Shown here: positions 1 to 8,241 of the stretch, one piece after another
Position numbering within the stretch: the stretch's first letter is position 1
Layout of the letters: every line of letters begins with the position of its first letter
Assembly (NCBI GenBank): GCA_029688955.1
Contig: JARUKZ010000040.1
Span: forward strand, 1 to 39,192
DNA length: 39,192 nucleotides
DNA from: Chitinispirillales bacterium ANBcel5
GTDB taxonomy: Bacteria > Fibrobacterota > Chitinivibrionia > Chitinivibrionales > Chitinispirillaceae
Direction: 5' to 3'
The notes under the pieces: model-generated
What the model saw: only the letters and a program-made list of their open reading frames with translations
The model's database searches: none
Told to the model about the DNA's origin: nothing
Program-made: the position numbers and the translations under genes

Positions 1-1
1 C

Positions 2-937
2 CATGTGATGGATGACACTTCGAGGATTGCTATTGTTAACCACTGGACGAAAGACGACCACTTACGTGAGATCGATAGTTCAGACGACCTTGGCCAGAAC
101 AAGATCCGGTACCAGTATGGCAACCATCTTGGGTCTGCATCACTTGAACTCAACGAGGCCGGCGAACTCATCTCCTATGAAGAGTACTTCCCTTACGGTG
201 GGACTTCTTTTGTAGTAGGAAATAGCGAAAAAGAAGTTAAGCTCAAAGAATACCGCTACACCGGGAAAGAACGGGATGATGCCACCGGGTTGTATTATTA
301 TGGAGCAAGGTACTATGCAGCTTGGATTGGGAGGTGGTTGAGTGCGGATCCGGCGGGGCCGGTGGATGGGTGGAATTTGTATGAGTATGTGCGGGGGAAT
401 CCGGTGGGGTTGGTGGATCCGGATGGGATGACTTCTGAAAGACATGATGTCGGTATAAAATTTCCTGAAGGGGTGGAAACTGCAGAAGATCTTAAAGAAC
501 ATTTGAGTAATAAAGGTACTTTTGAGTACGATGGAATTGATTACTATCTGGAGTTTGATGGTGAATTGGATATAGAGATGGTTGATGGTGTACCAAAAAT
601 AACAGGTGATAACCTGATGGCTCGTGAATTTGTTGCAGGAGCAATAGTTCCTCCTGCAACAAATTCGAATCATCATGCAGGGCATGCAATTGACATGAAT
701 ATACTATATAATAAAAAACTATACAGAGCAGTTGATCTCAACCCAAACAACATTAAAAGACTTCCTCAATCAGTGCAGAATTTTATTAATGATATTCGTA
801 ATGATTCAAAATTACGATGGGGGGGGGATTTCTCTCCTACAGATCCTGTACATATAGATGATGGATTAAATATATCTAATCCAGAAGTTTTTCGACAAAG
901 AGTGATTGCTGTTAATTATGCCTATCAAGCCAGATGA
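2..937 (+). CDS. Rhs/TccC-type protein, 3' part, with M15 peptidase-like C-terminal tip
   Basis: The frame is open to the left edge, so the gene begins outside the window. Residues are numbered from the GTG at 5. Residues 1-141 are the conserved Rhs core end: YD-repeat sequence, GNHLGSASLE, YRYTGKERDDATGLYYYGAR and the terminal NPVGLVDPDGM. After this border the sequence becomes AT-rich and different, as is usual for polymorphic-toxin tips. The tip has the zinc-peptidase M15 pattern S221-x-H223-x-x-G226-x-A228-x-D230 and a later D280-x-x-H283 followed by ID. This matches the two metal-ligand motifs of D-Ala-D-Ala carboxypeptidases and L-Ala-D-Glu endopeptidases. I infer a peptidoglycan-directed toxin released from an Rhs shell. 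The exported protein just downstream is the natural immunity candidate. The core is certain; the M15 assignment rests on motifs only. Confidence 0.88.
   Translation, partial: HVMDDTSRIAIVNHWTKDDHLREIDSSDDLGQNKIRYQYGNHLGSASLELNEAGELISYEEYFPYGGTSFVVGNSEKEVKLKEYRYTGKERDDATGLYYYGARYYAAWIGRWLSADPAGPVDGWNLYEYVRGNPVGLVDPDGMTSERHDVGIKFPEGVETAEDLKEHLSNKGTFEYDGIDYYLEFDGELDIEMVDGVPKITGDNLMAREFVAGAIVPPATNSNHHAGHAIDMNILYNKKLYRAVDLNPNNIKRLPQSVQNFINDIRNDSKLRWGGDFSPTDPVHIDDGLNISNPEVFRQRVIAVNYAYQAR
819..827 (+). repeat. Nine-G homopolymer inside the toxin tip
   Basis: Nine consecutive G residues encode part of Trp-Gly-Gly in the tip, between the two metal-ligand motifs (D230 and H283). A one-base slip here would remove the last ligand motif and the C terminus. 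The run is intact in frame in this copy. Confidence 0.9.
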
Positions 938-1185
938 TAAAAACACTAACTTCGATATGTATTTTCTTATATAAACAGGATCTGTGTAGAATGTAAAAAC
1001 AAATACACTGGTTGTCAAAGTGTAAATTTGAGAATGCAAAGTCGAAGAACTGTCTGTTAAAGAATTCAGAAAAGGCTTTGTGGAAGGAATATTATCAGCA
1101 AACAGAATGTTAATTGTATATTTGAATCTTAAAAGGGTGTAATAATTAATGCTGTCTTAGGCGGTTTTGTATAGAAAGGGAGTCT

Positions 1186-1812
1186 ATGTTTAAAAGAAAA
1201 CTAAATATATATGAAATAATATTTTTTCTGATTATAACTGTATTCACTCCATATATAAAAGCAATAAGTGAAGTTATAAATAATAACGATAGTAATTATT
1301 TATCATGGAAAAGGGAAGTTAGAAATTCAGTTCAATCCGGAAAACTAGTACTTTTAACTTTTCTTACAATGGAAGAGGGAATAGAATTAGCAAACTCTGT
1401 TGACAATGAATTCTATGCTGATTGGTCTTACTACTTAAATGATTTTGGGTTTAAAAACAGCGATAATCTCATAATAATCAGTACAAACAGATCATATGGA
1501 AAAGCTATAGATGAAAACATCGATTTTGATGAATATACTTTAATCTTTCTCAGGAAAAAAATGCCCGCAATTCTTGCACAAAAAAGTCTAACTGAAGCTT
1601 TTTATGTGTTGGATTACTATTATAATAATAATTGGGAAAAATTAGTAACTTATATAAATCAATTTTTAGATGAAAATAAGAAAGTAACTGTTGATGAATT
1701 TTTAAATAATCAGGAAAAATCTTTAAAGGACTTTAATCTCAAAATTATTGATATTCAAATGTTGAATACAGAAATTGAAAGTGTAAACGATACCGGAATC
1801 GGTTTTCCATAA
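1186..1812 (+). CDS. Exported protein of unknown family; candidate immunity protein for the M15 tip
   Basis: This 208-residue protein starts at an ATG preceded by GGGAG at good spacing. The N terminus is two Lys/Arg residues followed by a hydrophobic stretch (about residues 9-26) ending near YIKA, consistent with a Sec signal peptide. The mature part is acidic, rich in Asn, Tyr and Glu and has no cysteine. The segment KLVLLTF...LIIIS...YTLIFLRKKMPAIL has an alternating pattern that could be a cysteine-less thioredoxin-like fold, but this is weak. It lies 248 bp after the Rhs stop, on the same strand, and is strongly AT-rich like the tip. A periplasmic location fits immunity against a cell-wall peptidase; this is inference from position and export signal. 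I do not recognise the family. Confidence 0.72.
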   Translation: MFKRKLNIYEIIFFLIITVFTPYIKAISEVINNNDSNYLSWKREVRNSVQSGKLVLLTFLTMEEGIELANSVDNEFYADWSYYLNDFGFKNSDNLIIISTNRSYGKAIDENIDFDEYTLIFLRKKMPAILAQKSLTEAFYVLDYYYNNNWEKLVTYINQFLDENKKVTVDEFLNNQEKSLKDFNLKIIDIQMLNTEIESVNDTGIGFP

Positions 1813-2454
1813 AGGGTTTATAATAGGTGATTAGCGAGGGGTAAATATGACATCTTTATGTGCGAATTAACACTATTCTAGATTCTGAGGGTAACTTCCA
1901 GATCTACTCATCCTTTGGAGCCGGAAGACAAAAATATAGCGCCCCCGGTGATTTGAAAGAATATATTCTTCCTACTCTTGAGCAAAAGAGGAGAATGGTA
2001 AGAAGGTGTAAGTGTAATGATTACTGCTTTATAACAGGGTATAATTGCAGGATGGGGTTGGAGAATGGGGTTAAGGGGGTAGTGGAGGAATGGAGGTGCT
2101 TCGAGGCCACTAAAGGACTTTGCCGGGACTCTTAAACGTTCATCCTCATCGAAATTTTACCATTCATTGAATCGAAGCTGGCAAACGCAATGGTAGAAGG
2201 TTTAAATAGCGTTATAAATAAAAATCATTAAAATAGAGCGAGTATATACGCAAATCTTGAGGTTTTTACTAACATAAATTTTTAACAGTAGGGGATGTTG
2301 ATTTACTGTACAGATTTTGGCCGAATTCAGAACATCATAGATTAGACCGGATGCACCATGGGTATTGGTTTTCATTGAAAACCATGGTTGGGAATTCCGG
2401 ATATAGCCGAAAAGAAGAATAAAGGCTTTATGTTAACAAAGAGGGTATGATTAA
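1813..2454. other. Intergenic stretch without a convincing gene
   Basis: A GTG-started frame at 1860-2135 (91 codons) has no ribosome binding site and becomes G-rich and irregular in its second half, so I do not call it a gene. At 2367-2383 there is a perfect inverted repeat (GGTTTTC, 3-nt loop, GAAAACC) flanked by CCATGG at 2356-2361 and 2382-2387. It lies about 70 bp upstream of the next gene. It has no T-run, so it is more likely a regulatory or leftover element than a terminator. Confidence 0.5.
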
Positions 2455-2847
2455 ATGAATGACAATAAACTATGTGATTTGAGGATAGAGCCTGAGGATA
2501 CACCTGAAGATATCAGGAAGAAAATCGAAACAGATCCTGGTTTTGGTACATCTGCATGGACGAAAGAAACCACAAAATATTTGCAAAATGAGTTTTTCGA
2601 AAAAGTTATGGCTTTAAGGGTATCTACTACCAATGATGTTGGAAGTGATAAAGTTAGTTTTCAAAAATTAAAAACCTATCTTTTAGCTAAGTGTGAAAAA
2701 TTTGATATTAAAAAATTGGTAAAAAGATCAGATAGTATGAGTGATCTTTATTCAAACATTGAGTATTTGGCTATTATAGACACTGAAGTAATCTTAGAGA
2801 GGTATATGATAGATGTTTCGATTGATTTTGAATGGAATTTAATATAG
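2455..2847 (+). CDS. Unknown 130-residue protein, possibly the N-terminal part of the M23 peptidase gene
   Basis: It starts at ATG with AAAGAGGGT upstream. The product is charged and soluble, has no signal peptide, and contains a motif-like stretch TPEDIRKKIETDPGFGTSAW. I do not recognise it. The reading frame ends at a single TAG (2845-2847) and continues in the same frame, after one more codon, into the M23 peptidase reading frame. Two readings are possible. Either these are two genes, or one 373-codon gene was split by a nonsense mutation or is read through. The second start (GTG at 2851) has no clear Shine-Dalgarno sequence, which favours the split-gene reading. Possibly an orphan Rhs or secretion-system effector. 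Confidence 0.6.
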   Translation: MNDNKLCDLRIEPEDTPEDIRKKIETDPGFGTSAWTKETTKYLQNEFFEKVMALRVSTTNDVGSDKVSFQKLKTYLLAKCEKFDIKKLVKRSDSMSDLYSNIEYLAIIDTEVILERYMIDVSIDFEWNLI

Positions 2848-2850
2848 AGT

Positions 2851-3576
2851 GTGGTAAATCTATTGGTTGGTAAAGTTAAAGATGTGCTTGATCTTAACTA
2901 TCAAAGAGCAGTTTATGCAAATACTGAGTACTCAAAGAAATTAAATTGGGATGAACTCTTACCGAAAATAAAACCGGATTGGTATGCAATGTGGATTGCA
3001 GGCTCAAAAGATCGTTTTGCAGAAGAAGTTGCATTCTATCAACTTAAAAATGGTTTAAAACCAATATCTGGTGTTATTGGTCCTATTACATGGAAAGCAA
3101 TGGGTGGAGTAGTTTTTGAACCTTTAGAAGGTGTGGAGGATTTGTTTCCTCTTAAAAAGTTACAGCGTGAAAGACCACGTTTTTTTCCTCCTCTACCACT
3201 TTCCCACCGTATAACTAGTCCTTTTGGGATGAGAATCCATCCTGTAAGTGGGGTTAGAAGATTTCATAATGGAATCGATTTGGAGGCAGATATTGGCGAC
3301 CCAGTAGTTGCATTTGCTGATGGAATAGTTGAGCACTCATTATTTAGTGAAACTGGAGGTCATATGATAGTTTTAAAACATGCAAATGAATATAAAACAC
3401 GATACTTACATTTAGATAAAAGGCTTGTTAAAAGTGGAGAGGTTATTGCTGGACAGAAAATAGGAACAGCTGGAAATACTGGTATAAGTTCTGGTCCCCA
3501 TCTTCATTTTGAAATTATTCGCAAAGGAAAACGTGTTGATCCAACAGATTACATCAATTATAGATTAAGACAATAA
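2851..3576 (+). CDS. M23-family (LytM/lysostaphin-like) peptidase module with a peptidoglycan-binding-like segment
   Basis: The product is 241 residues from the GTG. Residues about 53-85 (FAEEVAFYQLKNGLKPISGVIG to TWKAM) resemble the PG_binding_1 fold. Residues 118-230 form an M23 domain: SPFGMRIHPVSG, H139-N-G-I-D143 (zinc ligands), YLHLD with H187, and the hallmark GPHLHFE with H217 and H219. The M23 family cleaves peptide cross-bridges of peptidoglycan. There is no signal peptide, unlike housekeeping M23 enzymes, so the protein would need another export route or be delivered to neighbours, as with polymorphic-toxin effectors. It is in frame with the preceding 130-residue reading frame across a single TAG. 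The exported protein 21 bp downstream could be its immunity partner. The domain call is firm; the effector role is inferred. Confidence 0.85.
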   Translation: MVNLLVGKVKDVLDLNYQRAVYANTEYSKKLNWDELLPKIKPDWYAMWIAGSKDRFAEEVAFYQLKNGLKPISGVIGPITWKAMGGVVFEPLEGVEDLFPLKKLQRERPRFFPPLPLSHRITSPFGMRIHPVSGVRRFHNGIDLEADIGDPVVAFADGIVEHSLFSETGGHMIVLKHANEYKTRYLHLDKRLVKSGEVIAGQKIGTAGNTGISSGPHLHFEIIRKGKRVDPTDYINYRLRQ

Positions 3577-3596
3577 CTTTTTACAAGGAAAATGTT

Positions 3597-4682
3597 GTGA
3601 ATACTTTAAAGATATTACTTTTTGTGATTACTATAGTTCATACCACTTTAGCTTCTGTCGTATGGGAAATAAAATCCTCTTCATTTGATGATGATGAGAA
3701 AAAGTATACTTCAATAATTGATAATTATGTTATGGATGAACAACTGGAATATGTGTATTTATCAGTTGGATACCAAGATGAAAATAAAGCTATTAAGAAA
3801 TCAAATATTGTGCGCGTTAACTTTGAAACCGAAGATTATGTTTTTGTAGACAGTATCGAAGTTCGAGTGGTAGGGATGAACTTAGTAAATGGATATCTTA
3901 TTGTACGAGTAGTAGATGAAAATAGTTGGTTGTTTTATATGATATATGATAATTATGGGAATAGATTAAAAAAATCTTACAATTCTTTATTGACGGTGTT
4001 CAAGAATGGGTCGTATTTAAAGTGCAATAGTATTGAGTATATTTCTCACATGTATGTATATGATTCATGTCGAATAGTTGACTTACATGAGGTGAATGAA
4101 ACAATACTTTTGAAAGATCGAATAATAATTGATATTCATGTAAACAAAGGCAATGAAAACAAGATAACAGTTTTATCGCAAGATGGAAAATGGTTTTATT
4201 TAGGTACTGTTTGCGGTGAAAATCCAAAGAATATCATTGATATCGATAGTATCATGTTACCATATTTTGAAACACCATTTGGAGATTATGGAAAAATAAT
4301 AAACAATGAACTAGTTTTTATTGCAGATAAATTATACACCTTCTCCAGTATTAGTAATGGAGTACTTGGTTTTGACATTGCACTGGAAAATCCCAAATAT
4401 TTCAAAGGAAAAAAATATGAGTTGGTTGGACATTTTGGAAATGCTCTCGTAAGAGACTTAGAAGTAACACATGAAGATAGATTTTTAAGAACTCATATGA
4501 GTGTTTTATACCATAACGATCCATTAGAGTTGCTTAAGTATTTTTCAATACCCAAAGATGGGTTCAAGTATAGTACATTTACATTTAAATGGTTTGGTGA
4601 TAATTTATACTTTTTCTATATAGATAAATACAATAATTATAACTTTCGTGTAAAATTAATTTCGAGTGATAGGTATTGGTAG
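3597..4682 (+). CDS. Exported protein of unknown family; candidate immunity protein for the M23 effector
   Basis: The 361-residue product starts at a GTG with AAGGAAA about 7 nt upstream and only 21 bp after the peptidase stop, so the two are probably co-transcribed. Residues 1-20 (NTLKILLFVITIVHTTLAS) form a clear signal peptide. The mature part is beta-rich, with repeated stretches of the kind YVYLSVGYQDE and ELVFIADKLYTFSSI, suggesting a beta-propeller or beta-repeat fold. I recognise no family. The periplasmic location, the tight coupling to a cell-wall peptidase and the low GC content support an immunity role, but this is contextual. It might instead be an unrelated surface protein. Confidence 0.7.
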   Translation: MNTLKILLFVITIVHTTLASVVWEIKSSSFDDDEKKYTSIIDNYVMDEQLEYVYLSVGYQDENKAIKKSNIVRVNFETEDYVFVDSIEVRVVGMNLVNGYLIVRVVDENSWLFYMIYDNYGNRLKKSYNSLLTVFKNGSYLKCNSIEYISHMYVYDSCRIVDLHEVNETILLKDRIIIDIHVNKGNENKITVLSQDGKWFYLGTVCGENPKNIIDIDSIMLPYFETPFGDYGKIINNELVFIADKLYTFSSISNGVLGFDIALENPKYFKGKKYELVGHFGNALVRDLEVTHEDRFLRTHMSVLYHNDPLELLKYFSIPKDGFKYSTFTFKWFGDNLYFFYIDKYNNYNFRVKLISSDRYW

Positions 4683-4734
4683 GTAGGAGGCTAGGAGAGC
4701 AAACGGAAAGAGAAGGGAAACGGTAAATTCACGC

Positions 4735-4977
4735 TCAATGCTTGGTTTTAATCAAAACTTCTCTAACGCAGCTTACAGATTCGGTGCTGTCAGCACTGTA
4801 GGTTCGCGATGCAGCCCTAAGCATAATATCGACCTCTTCAGTCATTCTAATTTATTCAACCGCAATAGTATCTACATACAATGCAGTTACCGCTCCACCT
4901 ACGAACACGACCACTTCTTTTAGGTCTCCTAACCCAAAAGCTACTTTTTTAAGCATAGCAAGATTTCTGTTATTCAT
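4735..4977 (-). pseudogene. Broken nucleotidyltransferase-like gene (AbiEii-type fold)
   Basis: Read on the minus strand from ATG at 4977, the frame gives MNNRNLAMLKKVAFGLGDLK, then VVVFVGGAVTALYVD, a TAA at 4852-4854, and then in the same frame RMTEEVDIMLRAASR. The pattern VFVGGA...ALYV...R.TEDVD is that of a nucleotidyltransferase family common beside winged-helix partner genes in toxin-antitoxin-like pairs. The internal stop and the early end (TGA at 4735-4737) show it is not functional. Its ATG overlaps the stop of the upstream minus-strand frame (ATGAATAA), the usual translational coupling of such pairs. Confidence 0.62.
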
Positions 4978-5266
4978 TTTTCATAAATCTTTTTTTCAAA
5001 ATGTTTTGAGCAATATTAACCTCTCTTGCTCTGCCTATTCTTAATGTGTCCAGAAGGCATAACAGTTCATATAATTCAAGATAATTTGCACTTATTTTTG
5101 GAAGTGTTCTGTAAAGTGGCTCTACTGACATTCCTCGTAGTGTGCCTCCAGATGCTTTCCATACAAACTGTTTATTTCCAGCCGCAATCATTTTATTAAG
5201 TGGTGGTCCTGAATGAGCGGTGGGTACACCTTTTACAATCGGACCTGGTTGTATAGGAAAAAACAT
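4970..5266 (-). pseudogene. C-terminal part of the partner gene upstream of the nucleotidyltransferase
   Basis: This 98-codon frame ends in LYELLCLLDTLRIGRAREVNIAQNILKKRF. From memory this resembles the C terminus of proteins encoded just upstream of DVD-type nucleotidyltransferases. Its stop overlaps the start of the nucleotidyltransferase remnant. No N-terminal DNA-binding domain is present: the frame begins about 25 bp from the istA remnant, so the IS21 element probably removed its 5' part. I treat it as a truncated remnant. The family name is uncertain. Confidence 0.5.
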
Positions 5267-5290
5267 ATTTCAAACCAGCGTTATTTTAAA

Positions 5291-5443
5291 TCAGAGAGCT
5301 TGTGGCCACGGCAAGCCACTTTGTTGGAACCGCTTCATTGTGTTTATTACGGTTCCTTTGGACACACTCAGTGCACGAGCGGTCTTCTCTGTACCTATTC
5401 CCTTATCCTGTCGGTATTACAAAATCTGACGTATCATTCGCAT
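5291..5443 (-). pseudogene. istA: IS21-family istA remnant (N-terminal HTH)
   Basis: On the minus strand an ATG at 5443 with a good Shine-Dalgarno sequence (GAAGGAG) opens MRMIRQIL, then a TAA at 5417-5419, then in the same frame YRQDKGIGTEKTARALSVSK and GTVINTMKRFQQSGLPWP. This is the N-terminal helix-turn-helix of IS21-type transposases. The TAA probably replaced a CAA codon. The frame stops at 5291 and no DDE catalytic domain or istB is present, so the element is an internally deleted remnant. The repeated terminal sequences lie directly upstream, as expected. Confidence 0.8.
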
Positions 5444-5531
5444 TGTAATTCTCCTTCGTGACATTCAACCTCCCTGAAAAGAATCGTAAATACAGGAAAA
5501 TTGAAAGGTAAATTATGGAGAGAGGAAAACC

Positions 5532-5644
5532 GGTCAAATAACTTGAGATTGGGTGGTCAAATTAAATGAGATTGCTTGGTCAAATTGTCTGAGACAGGGG
5601 GGTCAAATTAAATGAGATTAGGTGGTCAAATTGTGTGAGATCGG
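5532..5644 (-). mobile_element. IS21-type end with five 23-bp repeats
   Basis: GGTCAAAT begins at 5532, 5555, 5578, 5601 and 5624, exactly 23 bp apart. Each copy is followed by a variable triplet and TGAGA. Multiple terminal repeats next to istA are a known feature of IS21-family ends, where transposase binds. The last repeat ends where rhs coding sequence resumes (about 5642), marking the insertion boundary. Confidence 0.75.
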
Positions 5645-6697
5645 CCACAGAAAATTATCTACGGTGAATCGCAAACTGATCCGCAGGACAAAAACCTTCG
5701 TGGGCAGATGTATAAATCCTATGATGAAGCGGGCTGCACAACGGTTCCTGCCTATACCTTCAAAGGTGAAGTGCCGCAAAGTGTTTATCGTCTCCGTGCG
5801 CTTACAACCGGTGCTTATGATACAGAGGTAAACTGGGATGTTGCGGATCCTGACTCACTTCTGGAATCTGAGACGTTTACCACAAATAACAACTATGACG
5901 CGCTTGGTCATGTTATAGAGCAAGAAAAGCCTGACGAAAGTATTACCGTTGCGGAATATCATCAATCCGGTACGCTCAATAAGGTGAGGGTGCAGCTTAA
6001 AAATGAAACTGAATTTACCGATTTTGTAACCGGTATCTGCTACAACGCTAAGGGACAGCGCCAAAGAATCGATTACGGCAACGGGACTTTCACTGAATAT
6101 GAGTATGATGATAAAACCTTTCGCTTAACTGCGCTTAAAACAACAAGGGCCAGTGACAACGAGCTGCTTCAGGATATCGAATATGAATATGATCCTGTGG
6201 GGAATGTTACAGAGATTGAGGATAACTCCTTTGATTCGGTATTCACCAATAATCAGGTAGTAGAGCCTAAATGCACTTATGAGTATGATGCACTCTACCG
6301 CCTAACCCGTGCCACCGGACGTGAGCACAACGGCTTGAATCAAACCACTCCACAACACGGGGATGAGTGGTTCAACCAGCATCTGGCGAACATCAATGAT
6401 GCCAACGCCCTTGCAAACTACATCAGAACTTATAGTTATGATAAGGGCAACAATCTCACTCAAATCCAGCATTCTGCATCAGATAGCACCCGTAGTTTCA
6501 CCCGCAACATAACCGTCGATTCCGGCTCAAACAGAGCAGTTCCTGCTACAATGACCGGTCCAATCTCCTCCTATTTCGACCTTAACGGCAATTGTACTGA
6601 GCTCGAGCACATAGCCGAAATTTCATGGAACTACCGCAACAACATCTCAAAAGCGACAATTATTGAGCAGTTTTCCTTACACACACAAAAGATGTGA
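5642..6697 (+). pseudogene. Rhs/TccC-type gene fragment, truncated at both ends
   Basis: The coding frame is open directly from the IS21 end: RPQKIIYGESQTDPQDKNLR followed by GQMYKSYDEAG, typical of TccC/SpvB-associated Rhs proteins. Many YD repeats follow (YEYDALYRLTRATG, YSYDKGNNLTQIQHS). The 5' part is missing at the IS21 boundary. The 3' part stops after NNISKATIIEQF, well short of the Rhs core, and switches to six foreign codons (LHTQKM) and a stop at 6697. The first ATG in the frame is at 5708, but no translation signal is expected. The truncation point is identical to that of the second fragment at 9437-9581. Confidence 0.85.
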
Positions 6698-6724
6698 ATA
6701 ATTGTAATTTTAGAAATCTTTTCG

Positions 6725-6866
6725 TTACATAAAAAAAATATATGTAATTTAGAGGGCTATTTTTTGGCTACATATAAAAAGCTATATGTAATTTAGAGGC
6801 CTTTTGGTTACATATAAAAAGCTATATGTAATTTTAGAGGCCTTTTGGTTACATATAATTTAATTA
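6725..6866. repeat. 40-bp tandem hairpin repeats, array 1
   Basis: Units start at 6725, 6768, 6808 and 6849 (spacing 43, 40, 41 bp); the first is degenerate and the last partial. Each full unit contains the inverted repeat (T/C)TACATATA, a short A-rich loop and TATATGTAA, followed by a TTTAGAGG-containing linker. The array lies between the rhs fragment and the convergent fic remnant. The same unit recurs at 9607-9791. Confidence 0.9.
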
Positions 6867-6898
6867 AGATTCGGTTTTTAGCAAACCTTTTTGCCATA

Positions 6899-7240
6899 TC
6901 ATTTCTCCATGAACAGATCCAAATATGGTTTAAAAACAAAAAGCCGGTTACGGGCATAGCCGGTGGACTCTTGTACTATTTCAAGTTCTACCAATTTCTG
7001 TATCAGGGTATTTGCCGTCTGATGGGTAATATCAAGGAATTGGGCTGCATCATTGATAGAAACTGTTGGTCTTTGATAGAGTCTCATTAAGAGCTTTGGC
7101 CCTTTTCCCCAGGCTAAAAAGACGATGTTCGACATCATGGCGTAAACTCATGACTTTCATGAATGTTTCTTTGCTGCTGGTTGCGGTTTCGATCACAGCA
7201 AGACTGCGGGAATGTTATTCTAAAAATTCCGTTCTCCTTT
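6899..7240 (-). pseudogene. Decayed Fic-family gene, C-terminal part
   Basis: The minus strand first encodes a TEFLE-like stretch, a stop, then AVIETATSSKETFMKVMSLR and HDVEHRLFSLGKRAKAL in one frame. Near 7085-7105 it shifts frame into LMRLYQRPTVSINDAAQFLD, THQTANTLIQKLVELEIVQE, STGYARNRLFVFKPYLDLF and a stop at 6899. This is the helical linker and C-terminal winged helix typical of Fic/DOC proteins. The catalytic HPFxxGNGR part is absent. A stop, a frameshift and the missing domain make it a pseudogene. Confidence 0.75.
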
Positions 7241-8241
7241 CCTCCCGCGATAATCGCCCAGGGGTCCCCCCAAACGGATCCCTACACTCTTTCCCCATTG
7301 ACGCCCGGGGGTGACCCAGTCTACCGCCTTTAGCCCCATAAAAATTCATCTTTAGATACACCCTGAACCTATTAAAGAGGAAGCTGTGGACTCGTGGTGT
7401 TTTGTGAACTTGTAATATTTTTCCGGGCATTTACAGTATTTTTTTTTTGCTTGTGTCGCCCGAGGCGAAGTTGGCCACCCCCCAGATAGGCCTGATGGCA
7501 AGTGAATGGTTCCTCACGGGGGCGCCATGAAACGTGCTTGCTCCAGTGTAAGCGTGAAAGATACTTTTTTGGGTGATGCGAAGCGAGATAGCGACAAGAA
7601 TCAGAGGGAGATCAAAACCAAATGATCCCTGCGAGACAAGAATTCCAAATTCCCCTTCCTCATAAAAATGATTAGCACTTTTGCCCATAAGAGATCTTTT
7701 GTTAACATTAGCTATTAATATTACGGTGTGATAGGTTTATACTAGGGTAGGTGATCGCTGGCTTGGACTATTACGGAACAAGTTTATGGGGAACATATTA
7801 TCTTTACTTCCTTCTTTTTTCTTGATTCCAGCAGACTCAACTGCTATTTTTTACATGGTAAAGTTGGGTAACCGGAAATGAGGGCGCATGCAAGAAGGGT
7901 GAATCCATAGCAGATAACAGGGTTTCTTCGAACCATCAATCTCAATACAATAAAACCAACTCTAAACCAATCAGCAAATGCCCTGAATCAGGTTGCGCAA
8001 AACTGCTTGCATGATTAAAGTCTATACACAGGAGACCCAGTCAATGAACTCTTCCTTTCGTTTTTTATGTTCGGGTGTTATTTTGCGAAGGACTTGAGTC
8101 ATATCTGGCTATGTGGGAGGATCAAAATGCTGGACTTCATTCGCTGGCGCCACGACGAGCCAGCGCAATAACTAGAATTCCAAGAGAAAAGATTGAGATA
8201 AAGATAAAGTGTAAAGATCGCAACCTACATTCACTCTTTCC
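7241..8241. other. About 1 kb without an intact gene
   Basis: Short frames on both strands here have no ribosome binding sites or family resemblance. The base composition is patchy (GC-rich blocks at 7255-7320 and 7450-7530 beside AT-rich blocks), which suggests scrambled remnants. A short motif pair at about 7269-7350 (CCCAAACGGAT ... CCCCATAA) recurs in shorter spacing at about 10163-10215, hinting that the duplicated block reaches this far. An inverted repeat CGCTGGC/GCCAGCG lies near 8140-8165. I see no RNA gene. Confidence 0.5.

Noticed and set aside
1860..2135. GTG-started 91-codon frame
   Set aside because: No Shine-Dalgarno site, no family resemblance, and composition changes abruptly to G-rich in the second half.
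7215..7688. Two minus-strand frames of 71 and 85 codons
   Set aside because: Only the last few codons of the first resemble Fic sequence; the rest looks like scrambled non-coding DNA.
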